A stretch of 9,547 bases of DNA from CG2-30-36-39 sp964433225 (lineage in GTDB: Bacteria; Patescibacteriota; Microgenomatia; UBA1400; PJMF01), in contig CAYSQA010000016.1 in the NCBI GenBank assembly GCA_964433225.1, positions 1-9,547 of the forward strand. Reading direction: 5' to 3'. A model generated the notes under the pieces. That model was not told the DNA's origin. It searched no databases and saw only the letters and a program-made list of their open reading frames with translations. A program made the translations under genes and the position numbers. This document shows, piece after piece, positions 1 through 6,948 of this stretch. Position 1 is the first letter of the stretch. Each line of letters starts with the position of its first letter.

Positions 1-60
1 AGTTTGTTTTTATCTTTACCCTTCCTTGTAGACCTCTTAAACGATATAATCTGAGTAGGT
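1..60. other. Upstream intergenic region, with possible end of an earlier gene or terminator tail
   Basis: Non-coding lead-in to argS. The first 16 bases are T-rich, which would suit the U-tract of a terminator whose hairpin lies outside the window, but the stem cannot be seen. Frame 1 is also open from the window edge to a TGA at 52-54 (about 17 hydrophobic residues), so the tail of an upstream gene cannot be excluded. Neither reading can be settled from 60 bases. Confidence 0.35.
45..50 (+). promoter_or_regulatory. Candidate -10 box for argS, near-leaderless
   Basis: A perfect TATAAT ends 10 nt before the argS ATG. A transcript starting about 7 nt after the box would have only a few untranslated bases. 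No good -35 hexamer is seen 16-18 nt upstream. The ten bases at 41-50 match those at 1841-1850 in nine positions, which supports a shared element. The motif is common in AT-rich DNA, so this remains a prediction. Confidence 0.45.
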
Positions 61-1827
61 ATGCTTATCGATTCACTCAAACAACAGTTGCTTCAAGTTT
101 TGCAGACCTTGGGAGTGACTGAACCACAAGTAACTTTAGAACATCCAGCTGATGAAACCAGAGGTGATTGGAGTACCAATGTAGCGTTGCAATACATTAA
201 GCAATTACCAACTTTCAAAAATCCTCGTGCCTTAGCCGAAAAAATCATTGAAGAATTAGCAGACTTTACTGCTAACAAACCAGAAATCTGGGCTGTAGAG
301 ATTGCTGGCCCTGGTTTTATTAATTTTAGGTTGGCTAGAGAATACTTTCGAACCAAAATCATTAAAATGGCTGAAGAAAAACAAACAGATTTGTTAACTA
401 ATCTCAAAGTAAAAAATCAGGTTAAAAAAGCCATTATTGAATATTCATCACCCAACATTGCCAAACCCTTTACTATTGGTCATCTGAGATCAACGATTAT
501 TGGCGATGCTATTGCTAATATTTATGAAGCCAGTGGTTGGCAGGTTTTTCGTGATAATCACTTGGGTGATTGGGGAACTCAGTTCGGCAAGTTAATTTAT
601 GCGATTAAGACTTGGGGTAATCAAGAAGAAATTTCCCGATCAGCTAGGCCGATTAAAGAATTAGTGGAACTTTATATTAAGTTTCATGAACAAGCAGAGC
701 TTGAGCCAGAAATAGAGAATGCTGGTAGAACTTGGTTCAAAAGACTTGAAGAAGATGATCCAGAAGCTAGAAAACTGTGGCAATGGTGTATTGAGTTATC
801 TTGGAAAGAATTTCAAGGCATTTATGGTGAGTTGGGTATTTCTTTTTCAGAAAATAATGGCAGAGGTTATGGTGAATCATTTTTTGAAGATAAAATGGAG
901 GCAGTAATTAGGTTATTAGCTGAAAAATTAACCCCCGAAAAAGCTCAAGAGCATGGAGCTCACTATGGTGAGGGGAATGATGGTGCCAAGTTGATCTTTT
1001 TTGAAAACGATAAATTTCCACCTTTAATGGTGTTAAAAAAAGATGGGGCCACCCTTTACTCAACTCGTGATTTTGCGACCGATTATTTTCGTTTGCACCA
1101 TTATAAACAGCCAGATTTAATTATTAATGAAGTCGGCGCTGAACAAAGCCTTTATTTTCAACAGCTCTATGAAGTTGAAAAAATTATGGGCTGGTTTAGT
1201 GAAGGTCAAAGAGTGCATGTTAAACATGGTCTTTATCGGTTTAAAGATAAAAAAATGTCAACTAGAAAAGGCAATGTAATTTGGTTAGAAGATGTGATCG
1301 CTGAGGCCAAAAAACGAGCAGAAGTGTTAGCGGATAATAATCAAAGCATTGCTCACGTGGTAGCGATTGGTGCTTTGAAATGGAATGATCTGAAAAGCGA
1401 AAGTAATCGTGATATTGTGTTCGATTGGGATGAAATTCTCAGTATGAAAGGTAACTCTGGACCTTATGTTCAATATGCAGCAGTGCGGGCCAAAAGTGTG
1501 TTAAAAAAAGCAGCTTTAGAAGAATTTTCTCCTGGGTTTGGTGATGATTCCTGGAAAATGGATGGGGTTGAGTTGGGCTTAGCCAGACATTTAGACAGAT
1601 TTGAGGAAGCTGTGGAAAAAGCATTAACAGAGTTTGCTCCTCATCAATTAGCTAGTTTTTTATTTGAATTAGCCCAGAGATTTAATGGTTTTTACAATAC
1701 TCATCAAATTATTAATGCCGAAAACTCAGATGCTAGAGAAAGACGTTGTATCTTAACTCAAGCCACCGCTAATACTTTGGAATATGGTTTATCCTTGTTG
1801 GGTATTCAAACCCCAGAGGAAATGTAG
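61..1827 (+). CDS. argS: Arginyl-tRNA synthetase
   Basis: Cytoplasmic class I aminoacyl-tRNA synthetase that joins arginine to tRNA-Arg using ATP. At 588 residues it is full length for the family. The N-terminal tRNA-recognition domain (about 1-100) has GDWSTNVAL and AGPGFINFRL. The catalytic core carries SPNIAKPF followed by the HIGH-type motif TIGH at 138-141 and LRSTIIGD, and the second signature KMSTRKG at 398-404. The C-terminal anticodon-binding (DALR) domain begins near GPYVQYAAVRAK and ends in the typical LLGIQTPEEM. The SPNIAKPF/KMSTRKG version is the subtype known from Bacillus and eukaryotes rather than the NPTGPLHVGH type. ATG at 61 is chosen because the N-terminal domain starts there; upstream there is only a weak AGTAGG directly before the ATG. 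No broken motif is seen. The glycan genes downstream are not functionally related. Identification is very secure. Confidence 0.97.
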   Translation: MLIDSLKQQLLQVLQTLGVTEPQVTLEHPADETRGDWSTNVALQYIKQLPTFKNPRALAEKIIEELADFTANKPEIWAVEIAGPGFINFRLAREYFRTKIIKMAEEKQTDLLTNLKVKNQVKKAIIEYSSPNIAKPFTIGHLRSTIIGDAIANIYEASGWQVFRDNHLGDWGTQFGKLIYAIKTWGNQEEISRSARPIKELVELYIKFHEQAELEPEIENAGRTWFKRLEEDDPEARKLWQWCIELSWKEFQGIYGELGISFSENNGRGYGESFFEDKMEAVIRLLAEKLTPEKAQEHGAHYGEGNDGAKLIFFENDKFPPLMVLKKDGATLYSTRDFATDYFRLHHYKQPDLIINEVGAEQSLYFQQLYEVEKIMGWFSEGQRVHVKHGLYRFKDKKMSTRKGNVIWLEDVIAEAKKRAEVLADNNQSIAHVVAIGALKWNDLKSESNRDIVFDWDEILSMKGNSGPYVQYAAVRAKSVLKKAALEEFSPGFGDDSWKMDGVELGLARHLDRFEEAVEKALTEFAPHQLASFLFELAQRFNGFYNTHQIINAENSDARERRCILTQATANTLEYGLSLLGIQTPEEM

Positions 1828-1836
1828 GCTAATTTT

Positions 1837-1845
1837 TGCTACGAT
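1837..1845 (+). promoter_or_regulatory. Candidate extended -10 promoter giving a leaderless transcript
   Basis: TGCTACGAT fits an extended -10 element (TG, one base, then TACGAT at 1840-1845). A start about 7 nt downstream would fall on or beside the A of the ATG at 1852. An overlapping TATTAT at 1845-1850 is too near the ATG to serve that start. No -35 is evident inside the end of argS. The 24-nt spacer has no Shine-Dalgarno sequence, which suits leaderless initiation. The alternative is read-through from argS. Confidence 0.4.
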
Positions 1846-1851
1846 ATTATT

Positions 1852-3537
1852 ATGAAAAAATGGCCGATTTTACTGAGTGTGCTTGTTTTCCTGGTGGCTA
1901 TTTTTCTCAGGTTTTATCAATTGGGAGCAGTTCCGGTAGCTTTATATTGGGATGAAATAGCGATGTTGGTGGATGCCAGAGCGGTGGCCGAAAGCGGCCT
2001 GGATATGCATGGCAACTCAATGTGGCAGGCGATTTTTCCTTCTTATGGAGATTATAAATTACCAGTTTATATTTGGTTGGCTAGCTTGAGTGTGAAGTTG
2101 TTTGGTGCTAGTGAGTGGGCATTACGATTGCCCAGTGCTTTGGCTGGTTTGGGAACAATAGTTTTTGTTGGTTTAATTATTAGCAATTTGTTTGCCAAGC
2201 AAAGTAAACAAATTAGAACTTGGCTGGGTGTTTGGGCGATGCTGATCGTAGCAGTGGCCCCATGGTCAGTTTTATTTTCTAGAACAGCTTTTGAAGGCCA
2301 TTTGGCTCAATTTCTGCTTACAGTTAGTATGTGGCTAGTGTTGAGAAAACAACGCTGGGGAGAGTGGAGTTGGTTAGCTGCCTTGTTAGGAGCAGTGGCA
2401 ACTTACACTTATTTTTCGGTCAGGTTTATTTGGCCTGCACTATTTGTGGTCTTAAGCTTGTTGTTTGTATTGGATTTTGGCAAAAGAAGATCACTTTTAG
2501 ATAACTTTAAGATGATCTTTAGTTTTATTATTTTACCGGTGGCTATTTATTTTGTCAGTTTACAACCAATGTACAAGTCACCTCTTTATGCAGTTAGTAA
2601 CCAATTTAGACTGAGTACAACTTCGGTGTTGAACATGAAAGATTGGCCTGTAGAAAGCAATCAATACAAACTTCTAGCAGGCAATCAACTAATCGATAAA
2701 GTTACTTATCACCCCTATGTCTTAATTGCTCGTGAACTAGTGCAAAACTATGCTGATAATATGTCAATCAGCTTTTTGTTTTTTACAGGTGACTCCAATT
2801 TACGTCATGGTACTGGTCAACATGGCTTATTTTTATGGATCTTTTTGCCTGGTTTTATTTATGGCTGGTATAAATTGTTTCCCAACTATTGGCGACAGGG
2901 AGTGGTGTTATTAATTTGGTGGCTATTAGCCTTACTGCCTGCTTCAGTGCCAGAATCAACTCCTCATGCTTTGAGATCGCTTAATGCTTTGGTGCCATTA
3001 GCCATCGTAATCGCTTGGGGTAGTTATTGGTTAGTTAATGATTTAAATAACTTAAAAGTTTTGAGTAAATTTAAGTTACTATTAAATATAGGTCTATTTT
3101 TATTAACTAGTATAGTTGTTTTTAATTTTTCCAGCTACTTATTTAAAATTTATCCGGGAAAATCTGCCAGTAGTTGGCAGGCTGGGTATAAAGAAGTGGC
3201 AGCAATAATTGCGGCTGAAAAAGAAGGCAAAGATACGGTTTGGGTCGAGCCATTTGATAGTCGTTTCCACTTATGGGTCTTGGGTTATGAGACGCCAGTG
3301 GCGAGTTTTTCTGAGATAGAGTTTCATAATTATGTACCAAAGAGGATAGGCCAAATTGTTTTTGAACCTTTTGATTGGCAGAAAGTAACTACCATGGAAC
3401 CAAAAACAATTTTGGCAGGAAGAAAAGAACTAATTGATCAAAAATTAGCTCTGTCTCCGGTCAAGCCAAGCTGGTATAAAACAGTAACAACTGCTGATGG
3501 GGAAACCCCATTTGCGATTATTTATTTTGAAAAATGA
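1852..3537 (+). CDS. GT39-like (PMT_2 superfamily) membrane glycosyltransferase, first of a tandem pair
   Basis: Polytopic GT-C protein of 561 residues, expected to move a sugar from a polyprenyl-phosphate donor to a glycan, lipid or protein on the outer face of the membrane. One hydrophobic segment (about 5-23) is followed by an external loop with the acidic pair D34-E35, expected to be catalytic by analogy with ArnT and protein mannosyltransferases, then GDYKLP (66-71) and a WALRLPSAL helix start. Further landmarks are SRTAFE (143-148), GDSNLRH (313-319) and PHALRS (371-376). I count about ten or eleven membrane segments, ending near 430, then a soluble outer-face tail of about 120 residues. 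There is no Shine-Dalgarno site; the start is ATG AAA AAA. Its stop overlaps the next start by four bases (ATGA). Donor and acceptor cannot be told from sequence. The family is secure, the exact reaction is not. Confidence 0.85.
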   Translation: MKKWPILLSVLVFLVAIFLRFYQLGAVPVALYWDEIAMLVDARAVAESGLDMHGNSMWQAIFPSYGDYKLPVYIWLASLSVKLFGASEWALRLPSALAGLGTIVFVGLIISNLFAKQSKQIRTWLGVWAMLIVAVAPWSVLFSRTAFEGHLAQFLLTVSMWLVLRKQRWGEWSWLAALLGAVATYTYFSVRFIWPALFVVLSLLFVLDFGKRRSLLDNFKMIFSFIILPVAIYFVSLQPMYKSPLYAVSNQFRLSTTSVLNMKDWPVESNQYKLLAGNQLIDKVTYHPYVLIARELVQNYADNMSISFLFFTGDSNLRHGTGQHGLFLWIFLPGFIYGWYKLFPNYWRQGVVLLIWWLLALLPASVPESTPHALRSLNALVPLAIVIAWGSYWLVNDLNNLKVLSKFKLLLNIGLFLLTSIVVFNFSSYLFKIYPGKSASSWQAGYKEVAAIIAAEKEGKDTVWVEPFDSRFHLWVLGYETPVASFSEIEFHNYVPKRIGQIVFEPFDWQKVTTMEPKTILAGRKELIDQKLALSPVKPSWYKTVTTADGETPFAIIYFEK

Positions 3538-5132
3538 TAAAACTGCTTAAACAATATTGGATCTTAATTTTGGCCTTAGTGGTGGGTTTTGGCTTGCGAT
3601 TTTACCAAGTTGATTCTTTGCCCAACATTTTAAACCGAGATGAAGCAGCTTTGGCTTACAATGCTTATTTATTGGCAGAAACTGGTAAAGACGAATGGGG
3701 TAGAGTTTGGCCATTGGCCCTAGAGTCATTTGGTGACTATAAATTACCTGGTTATGCCTGGACATTGATTCCATTATTTAAGGTTTTTGGTTTATCTGAT
3801 TTGGTGGTTAGATTGCCTTCTGTGATTGCGGGGACATTGTTAATTTTAGTGAGTTATCTATGGTTTAAAGCACTCAAGATTAAAGAAACTTTTGCCTTAG
3901 TTGGGGCTTGGTTGGTGGCTTTATTGCCTGTCTCGATTTTTTATTCCAGAATGGCCTATGAAGCCAATATTGCTCTAACCTTGATGGTGATGGCTTTATG
4001 GTTGATTACTTGGTTAAGTCAAAAATGGTCCAGAAATAAGTTGTGGTGGTTGATAGTTTGTTTGTTTTTGGCAATCTTTACTTACAATACCCCCTGGTTG
4101 TTGTTACCGTTTTTGATGATTTATGTTTATTTACTATTCCCGCGTAAAAATTCTGCCCAACAAAGACAAGCTTGGTGGTTAATTATTGTTTTCAGCATGA
4201 TCTTTCTTGTAGGAGCTAAGGTTTTTATTCCTCTGACTGGGCAGAAAAGTGGCATTACAATTTTCACTGATGAAACAGTTTGGAGCAATTGGATTGCTTA
4301 TCGTGAAGCTTTAAACCCTCAGTGGTTGTGGCTATTGGGCAACAAATATGTTTATTGGGTTGGGTTGATGTGGACGAGGTTGTGGCAATCATTTACCCCT
4401 CAATTTTTGGTGACAAATGGTGATAGTCATCCTTGGCATAGTTTGACTACGTGGGGTCATTTAACTTTCTTGATTTATGGTTGTGGTTGGCTTGGTTTAA
4501 TTTTGACCATTAAACAGTTATGGCAAACTGGTTGGCAAAAAATCTTGACTTTAAAAAACTTATCGGTAGCAACCAAGACCGATGTGGCTAATTTATTTTT
4601 ATTTATAGTGACTTTAGCTCCAGCAGTGATTACGGTGGATGCACCTCACACTACCAGGAGTTTATTGTTTTTTATTTTTTGGGTGTTATGGGCGGTAAAA
4701 GGTTTGGCTTGGTTGGTTGATCAAAAGTTTTGGCCTAGCAAAGCAATTTACTGGTTATTATTTGGTTTATTGATTTGGGTGGAAACTTTGTGGCACTTAC
4801 AACAACTATTTATTGTTTATCCACAGCATCAACTCACTTTTCAACCTGGTTATGCTGGGATGGTGCAGTTAATTGAAACTACAGCACCAGCAGCTAATGT
4901 CGCTGTGGTGGATCCAGATGGCTATCTTTATATTTTGACAGCTTGGTACTTGAGAATTACCCCTGAAGAATATTTTGCGACAAATGTGAGACAATTGCCT
5001 GACCAGATTGGTTTTCGCTATGGCGAACGAGTAACTCATTATCATTTTATTGCTCGACCTTCTGACAGGGCAGCTACAGAAAAAGTATTGTTAGAATGGC
5101 ATGGAAAGGGCTGGAAAATTACTGGTTATTAA
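3534..5132 (+). CDS. GT39-like (PMT_2 superfamily) membrane glycosyltransferase, second of a tandem pair
   Basis: Multi-pass GT-C protein of 532 residues, related to the gene just upstream. The same landmarks occur in the same order: acidic pair D36-E37 after the first membrane segment, GDYKLP (67-72), VVRLPSVIAG, SRMAYE (138-143), GDSHPWH (296-302) and PHTTRS (371-376, the same numbering as its neighbour). The C-terminal soluble part (about 425-532) is predicted to face outward and starts with a similar aromatic-x-x-GY stretch. Elsewhere the two proteins differ widely, so this is an old duplication or two separately acquired family members, not a recent copy. Translation probably restarts at the ATGA overlap with the upstream stop; no Shine-Dalgarno site is present. 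It probably adds a different sugar, or acts on a different acceptor, from its neighbour; that is inference. Confidence 0.83.
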   Translation: MIKLLKQYWILILALVVGFGLRFYQVDSLPNILNRDEAALAYNAYLLAETGKDEWGRVWPLALESFGDYKLPGYAWTLIPLFKVFGLSDLVVRLPSVIAGTLLILVSYLWFKALKIKETFALVGAWLVALLPVSIFYSRMAYEANIALTLMVMALWLITWLSQKWSRNKLWWLIVCLFLAIFTYNTPWLLLPFLMIYVYLLFPRKNSAQQRQAWWLIIVFSMIFLVGAKVFIPLTGQKSGITIFTDETVWSNWIAYREALNPQWLWLLGNKYVYWVGLMWTRLWQSFTPQFLVTNGDSHPWHSLTTWGHLTFLIYGCGWLGLILTIKQLWQTGWQKILTLKNLSVATKTDVANLFLFIVTLAPAVITVDAPHTTRSLLFFIFWVLWAVKGLAWLVDQKFWPSKAIYWLLFGLLIWVETLWHLQQLFIVYPQHQLTFQPGYAGMVQLIETTAPAANVAVVDPDGYLYILTAWYLRITPEEYFATNVRQLPDQIGFRYGERVTHYHFIARPSDRAATEKVLLEWHGKGWKITGY

Positions 5133-5133
5133 T

Positions 5134-5907
5134 ATGAAAAAAATCTCAGTAGTTTTGGCTACTTTTAATGAGGCAAAAAATATTGGTATGTGTCTGAATT
5201 CTGTCCGTGATTGGGCTGATGAGATTGTGGTCGTGGATGGTAGTTCAACCGATGCAACGCGAGAAATAGCTCAAAAAGAGTATCGTGCCAAAGTGATTAA
5301 AACTACTAATAAAGCCAATTTTCATATTAATAAACAACTGGCGATGGATGAAGCCAAAGGAGACTTGGTTTTGCAACTAGATGCAGATGAAGTGGTTGAA
5401 CCAGCCTTAAAAAAATTTATTTTAAAAATCGCCAAACAAGACAAAACTGAAGAAGCAGCTTGGTGGGTGCCTCGCAAAAACTTATTTTTGGGCAAGTGGC
5501 TGACCAAGGGAGGACAATATCCTGATGCAGTTATTCGTTTATATTTGGCTGGCAAAGCCAAATTACCACAGAAGGATGTTCATGAACAAATGGTGGTAAC
5601 TGGGAAAATTGGTTGGGCAGAGGGCCATTTATTGCACTATTCTAATCCTAGTTTTGCTGACTATATGCGCAAGTTTAATACTTATACTTCTTTCAAAGCT
5701 CAACAGTGGTTTGAGCAAGGGAAAAGAGTTAACTTTTTGGGAAGTTTGTACTATATGGGTTGGCTACCGCTGTGGATTTTTGCCAAGCTTTATTTCCGAC
5801 ATCGTGGTTATGTTGATGGTTATCCAGGGTTTATCTTTGCTTTGATGAGTGGTTTACACTTTAGTATTGCCTACCTGAAGCTGTGGGAGCTCCAGCAACA
5901 ATCATGA
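5134..5907 (+). CDS. GT2 family glycosyltransferase (WaaE/KdtX-like)
   Basis: Inverting GT-A enzyme of 257 residues that uses a nucleotide-sugar donor on the cytoplasmic side of the membrane. The N-terminus KISVVLATFNEAKNI is the standard GT2 opening; D35 in VVVDGSSTDAT is the expected nucleotide-binding Asp, and D83-A84-D85 (LQLDADE) is the metal-binding DxD-type motif. HEQM and HYSNPSFADYMRKFNTYT, followed by a hydrophobic, aromatic-rich C-terminus, match the WaaE/KdtX-like branch known from lipopolysaccharide-core and related surface-glycan pathways, and the tail may dock on the membrane. The start is set at 5134, one base after the preceding stop, because the GT2 fold begins there with MKK. 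An in-frame ATG at 5101 would add 11 residues overlapping the upstream gene with no domain support. Sugar and acceptor are unknown. Confidence 0.88.
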   Translation: MKKISVVLATFNEAKNIGMCLNSVRDWADEIVVVDGSSTDATREIAQKEYRAKVIKTTNKANFHINKQLAMDEAKGDLVLQLDADEVVEPALKKFILKIAKQDKTEEAAWWVPRKNLFLGKWLTKGGQYPDAVIRLYLAGKAKLPQKDVHEQMVVTGKIGWAEGHLLHYSNPSFADYMRKFNTYTSFKAQQWFEQGKRVNFLGSLYYMGWLPLWIFAKLYFRHRGYVDGYPGFIFALMSGLHFSIAYLKLWELQQQS

Positions 5908-6947
5908 TGAAAGTTCTAATTAATGTTCAACCCTTATCTTCTGGGCATGCTGTTAGAGGGGTGGGAATGTACACTCGTTTCTTGACAGAAGCTTTAGAAA
6001 AAAATAATCAGTTAGAGGTTTATCGATCTGGGTTGAATGAAATTAAAAATCCAGATATTACTCATTATCCTTTTTTTGATTTATTTTTTCCTACTCTACC
6101 ATTTCTAAATAGAGGTAAGACGGTCGTCACGATTCATGATGTTATTCCGTTGTTATTTCCCAAACAATATCCTCCAGGTAAAAAAGGCTCTCTCAATTTT
6201 ATGAGACAAAAACTGGCGCTCAAAAAAGTGGCTGCTGTGTTGACAGATTCTCAGGCTTCTAAAAAAGATTTAGTTTTTCATCTGGGTGTGCCAGCAGAGA
6301 AAGTTCATGTAGTTTACTTGGCGGCTAATCCATTTTTACAACCAACTACAGAGAACTATGCTGAGCAGGTGCGCAAGCAACTGAATTTACCCAAGACTTA
6401 TGTGTTATATGTTGGTGATATTAACTACAATAAAAATGTGCCACAACTAATTAAAGCCTTAAAGTATTTACCCAGACATGTTCATTTGGTTTGTGTGGGC
6501 AAAAACTTTGTCGAACAAGATATTCCAGAGTGGCAAGCAATCGAGGCACAATTAGCCTTGAGTGATGTGACTGCCAGAGTGCATTTTGTCCCAAATATCT
6601 TGACTGACGACTATGCTACTTTATCAGCCATTTATTCTGGAGCCCTAGTTTATGTCCAACCATCTTTATATGAGGGTTTTGGTTTACCTCTATTGGAGGC
6701 AATGCGCTGCCAAACGCCAGTGATTAGTGCCAAAAACTCTTCACTTAAAGAAGTGGGTGGAGAAGCAGTGATTTATAGTGGCACAACAGCTGAAGCTTTA
6801 GCTGAAAATATTGAATTAGTGTTGGAGATGTCAGAGCCTCAACGACAAAAAATAATTAATCAGGCTAGTCGTTGGGAACAAAATTTTACCTGGGAAAAAA
6901 CGGCCGAAGAAACACTCAAGGTTTATCAGTCTTTGTTAACAAAATAA
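5904..6947 (+). CDS. GT4 family glycosyltransferase (mannosyltransferase-like)
   Basis: Retaining GT-B glycosyltransferase of 347 residues, acting in the cytoplasm or at the inner membrane face with a nucleotide-sugar donor. The N-terminal acceptor domain has the opening MKVLINVQPL, the RGVGMYTR loop and TIHDVIPL (76-83). The hinge leads into YVLYVGDINYNKNV, and the donor-binding domain has PSLYEGFGLPLLEAM, with the two glutamates of the EX7E motif at 257 and 265. This resembles the WbaZ/MtfB-like mannosyltransferase subgroup, but the sugar cannot be assigned from sequence. ATG at 5904 is preferred because it forms an ATGA overlap with the preceding stop; ATG at 5907 is equally possible and shortens it by one residue. 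A GGGAG at 5885-5889 lies rather far upstream (14 nt) to act as a Shine-Dalgarno site. The gene is intact. Confidence 0.9.
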   Translation: MMKVLINVQPLSSGHAVRGVGMYTRFLTEALEKNNQLEVYRSGLNEIKNPDITHYPFFDLFFPTLPFLNRGKTVVTIHDVIPLLFPKQYPPGKKGSLNFMRQKLALKKVAAVLTDSQASKKDLVFHLGVPAEKVHVVYLAANPFLQPTTENYAEQVRKQLNLPKTYVLYVGDINYNKNVPQLIKALKYLPRHVHLVCVGKNFVEQDIPEWQAIEAQLALSDVTARVHFVPNILTDDYATLSAIYSGALVYVQPSLYEGFGLPLLEAMRCQTPVISAKNSSLKEVGGEAVIYSGTTAEALAENIELVLEMSEPQRQKIINQASRWEQNFTWEKTAEETLKVYQSLLTK

Positions 6948-6948
6948 A

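Noticed and set aside
1..60. A divergent gene with a purine-rich AAGGAAGG on the - strand (about 20-29)
   Set aside because: No start codon follows within the window and the distance to the edge is already longer than a normal Shine-Dalgarno spacing.
1824..1842. Possible weak hairpin around the argS stop codon (GTAG pairing with CTAC)
   Set aside because: Only four or five pairs with a bulge, and no T-run after the stem. It overlaps the candidate promoter and does not support a terminator.
5101..5133. Upstream in-frame ATG that would extend the GT2 enzyme by 11 residues
   Set aside because: It lies inside the preceding gene; the extra residues match no part of the GT2 fold, and the ATG at 5134 fits the conserved N-terminus.
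5883..5903. GTG start that would extend the GT4 enzyme by 7 residues
   Set aside because: The conserved N-terminus begins at MKVLINV, and the ATGA overlap at 5904 is the more usual arrangement.
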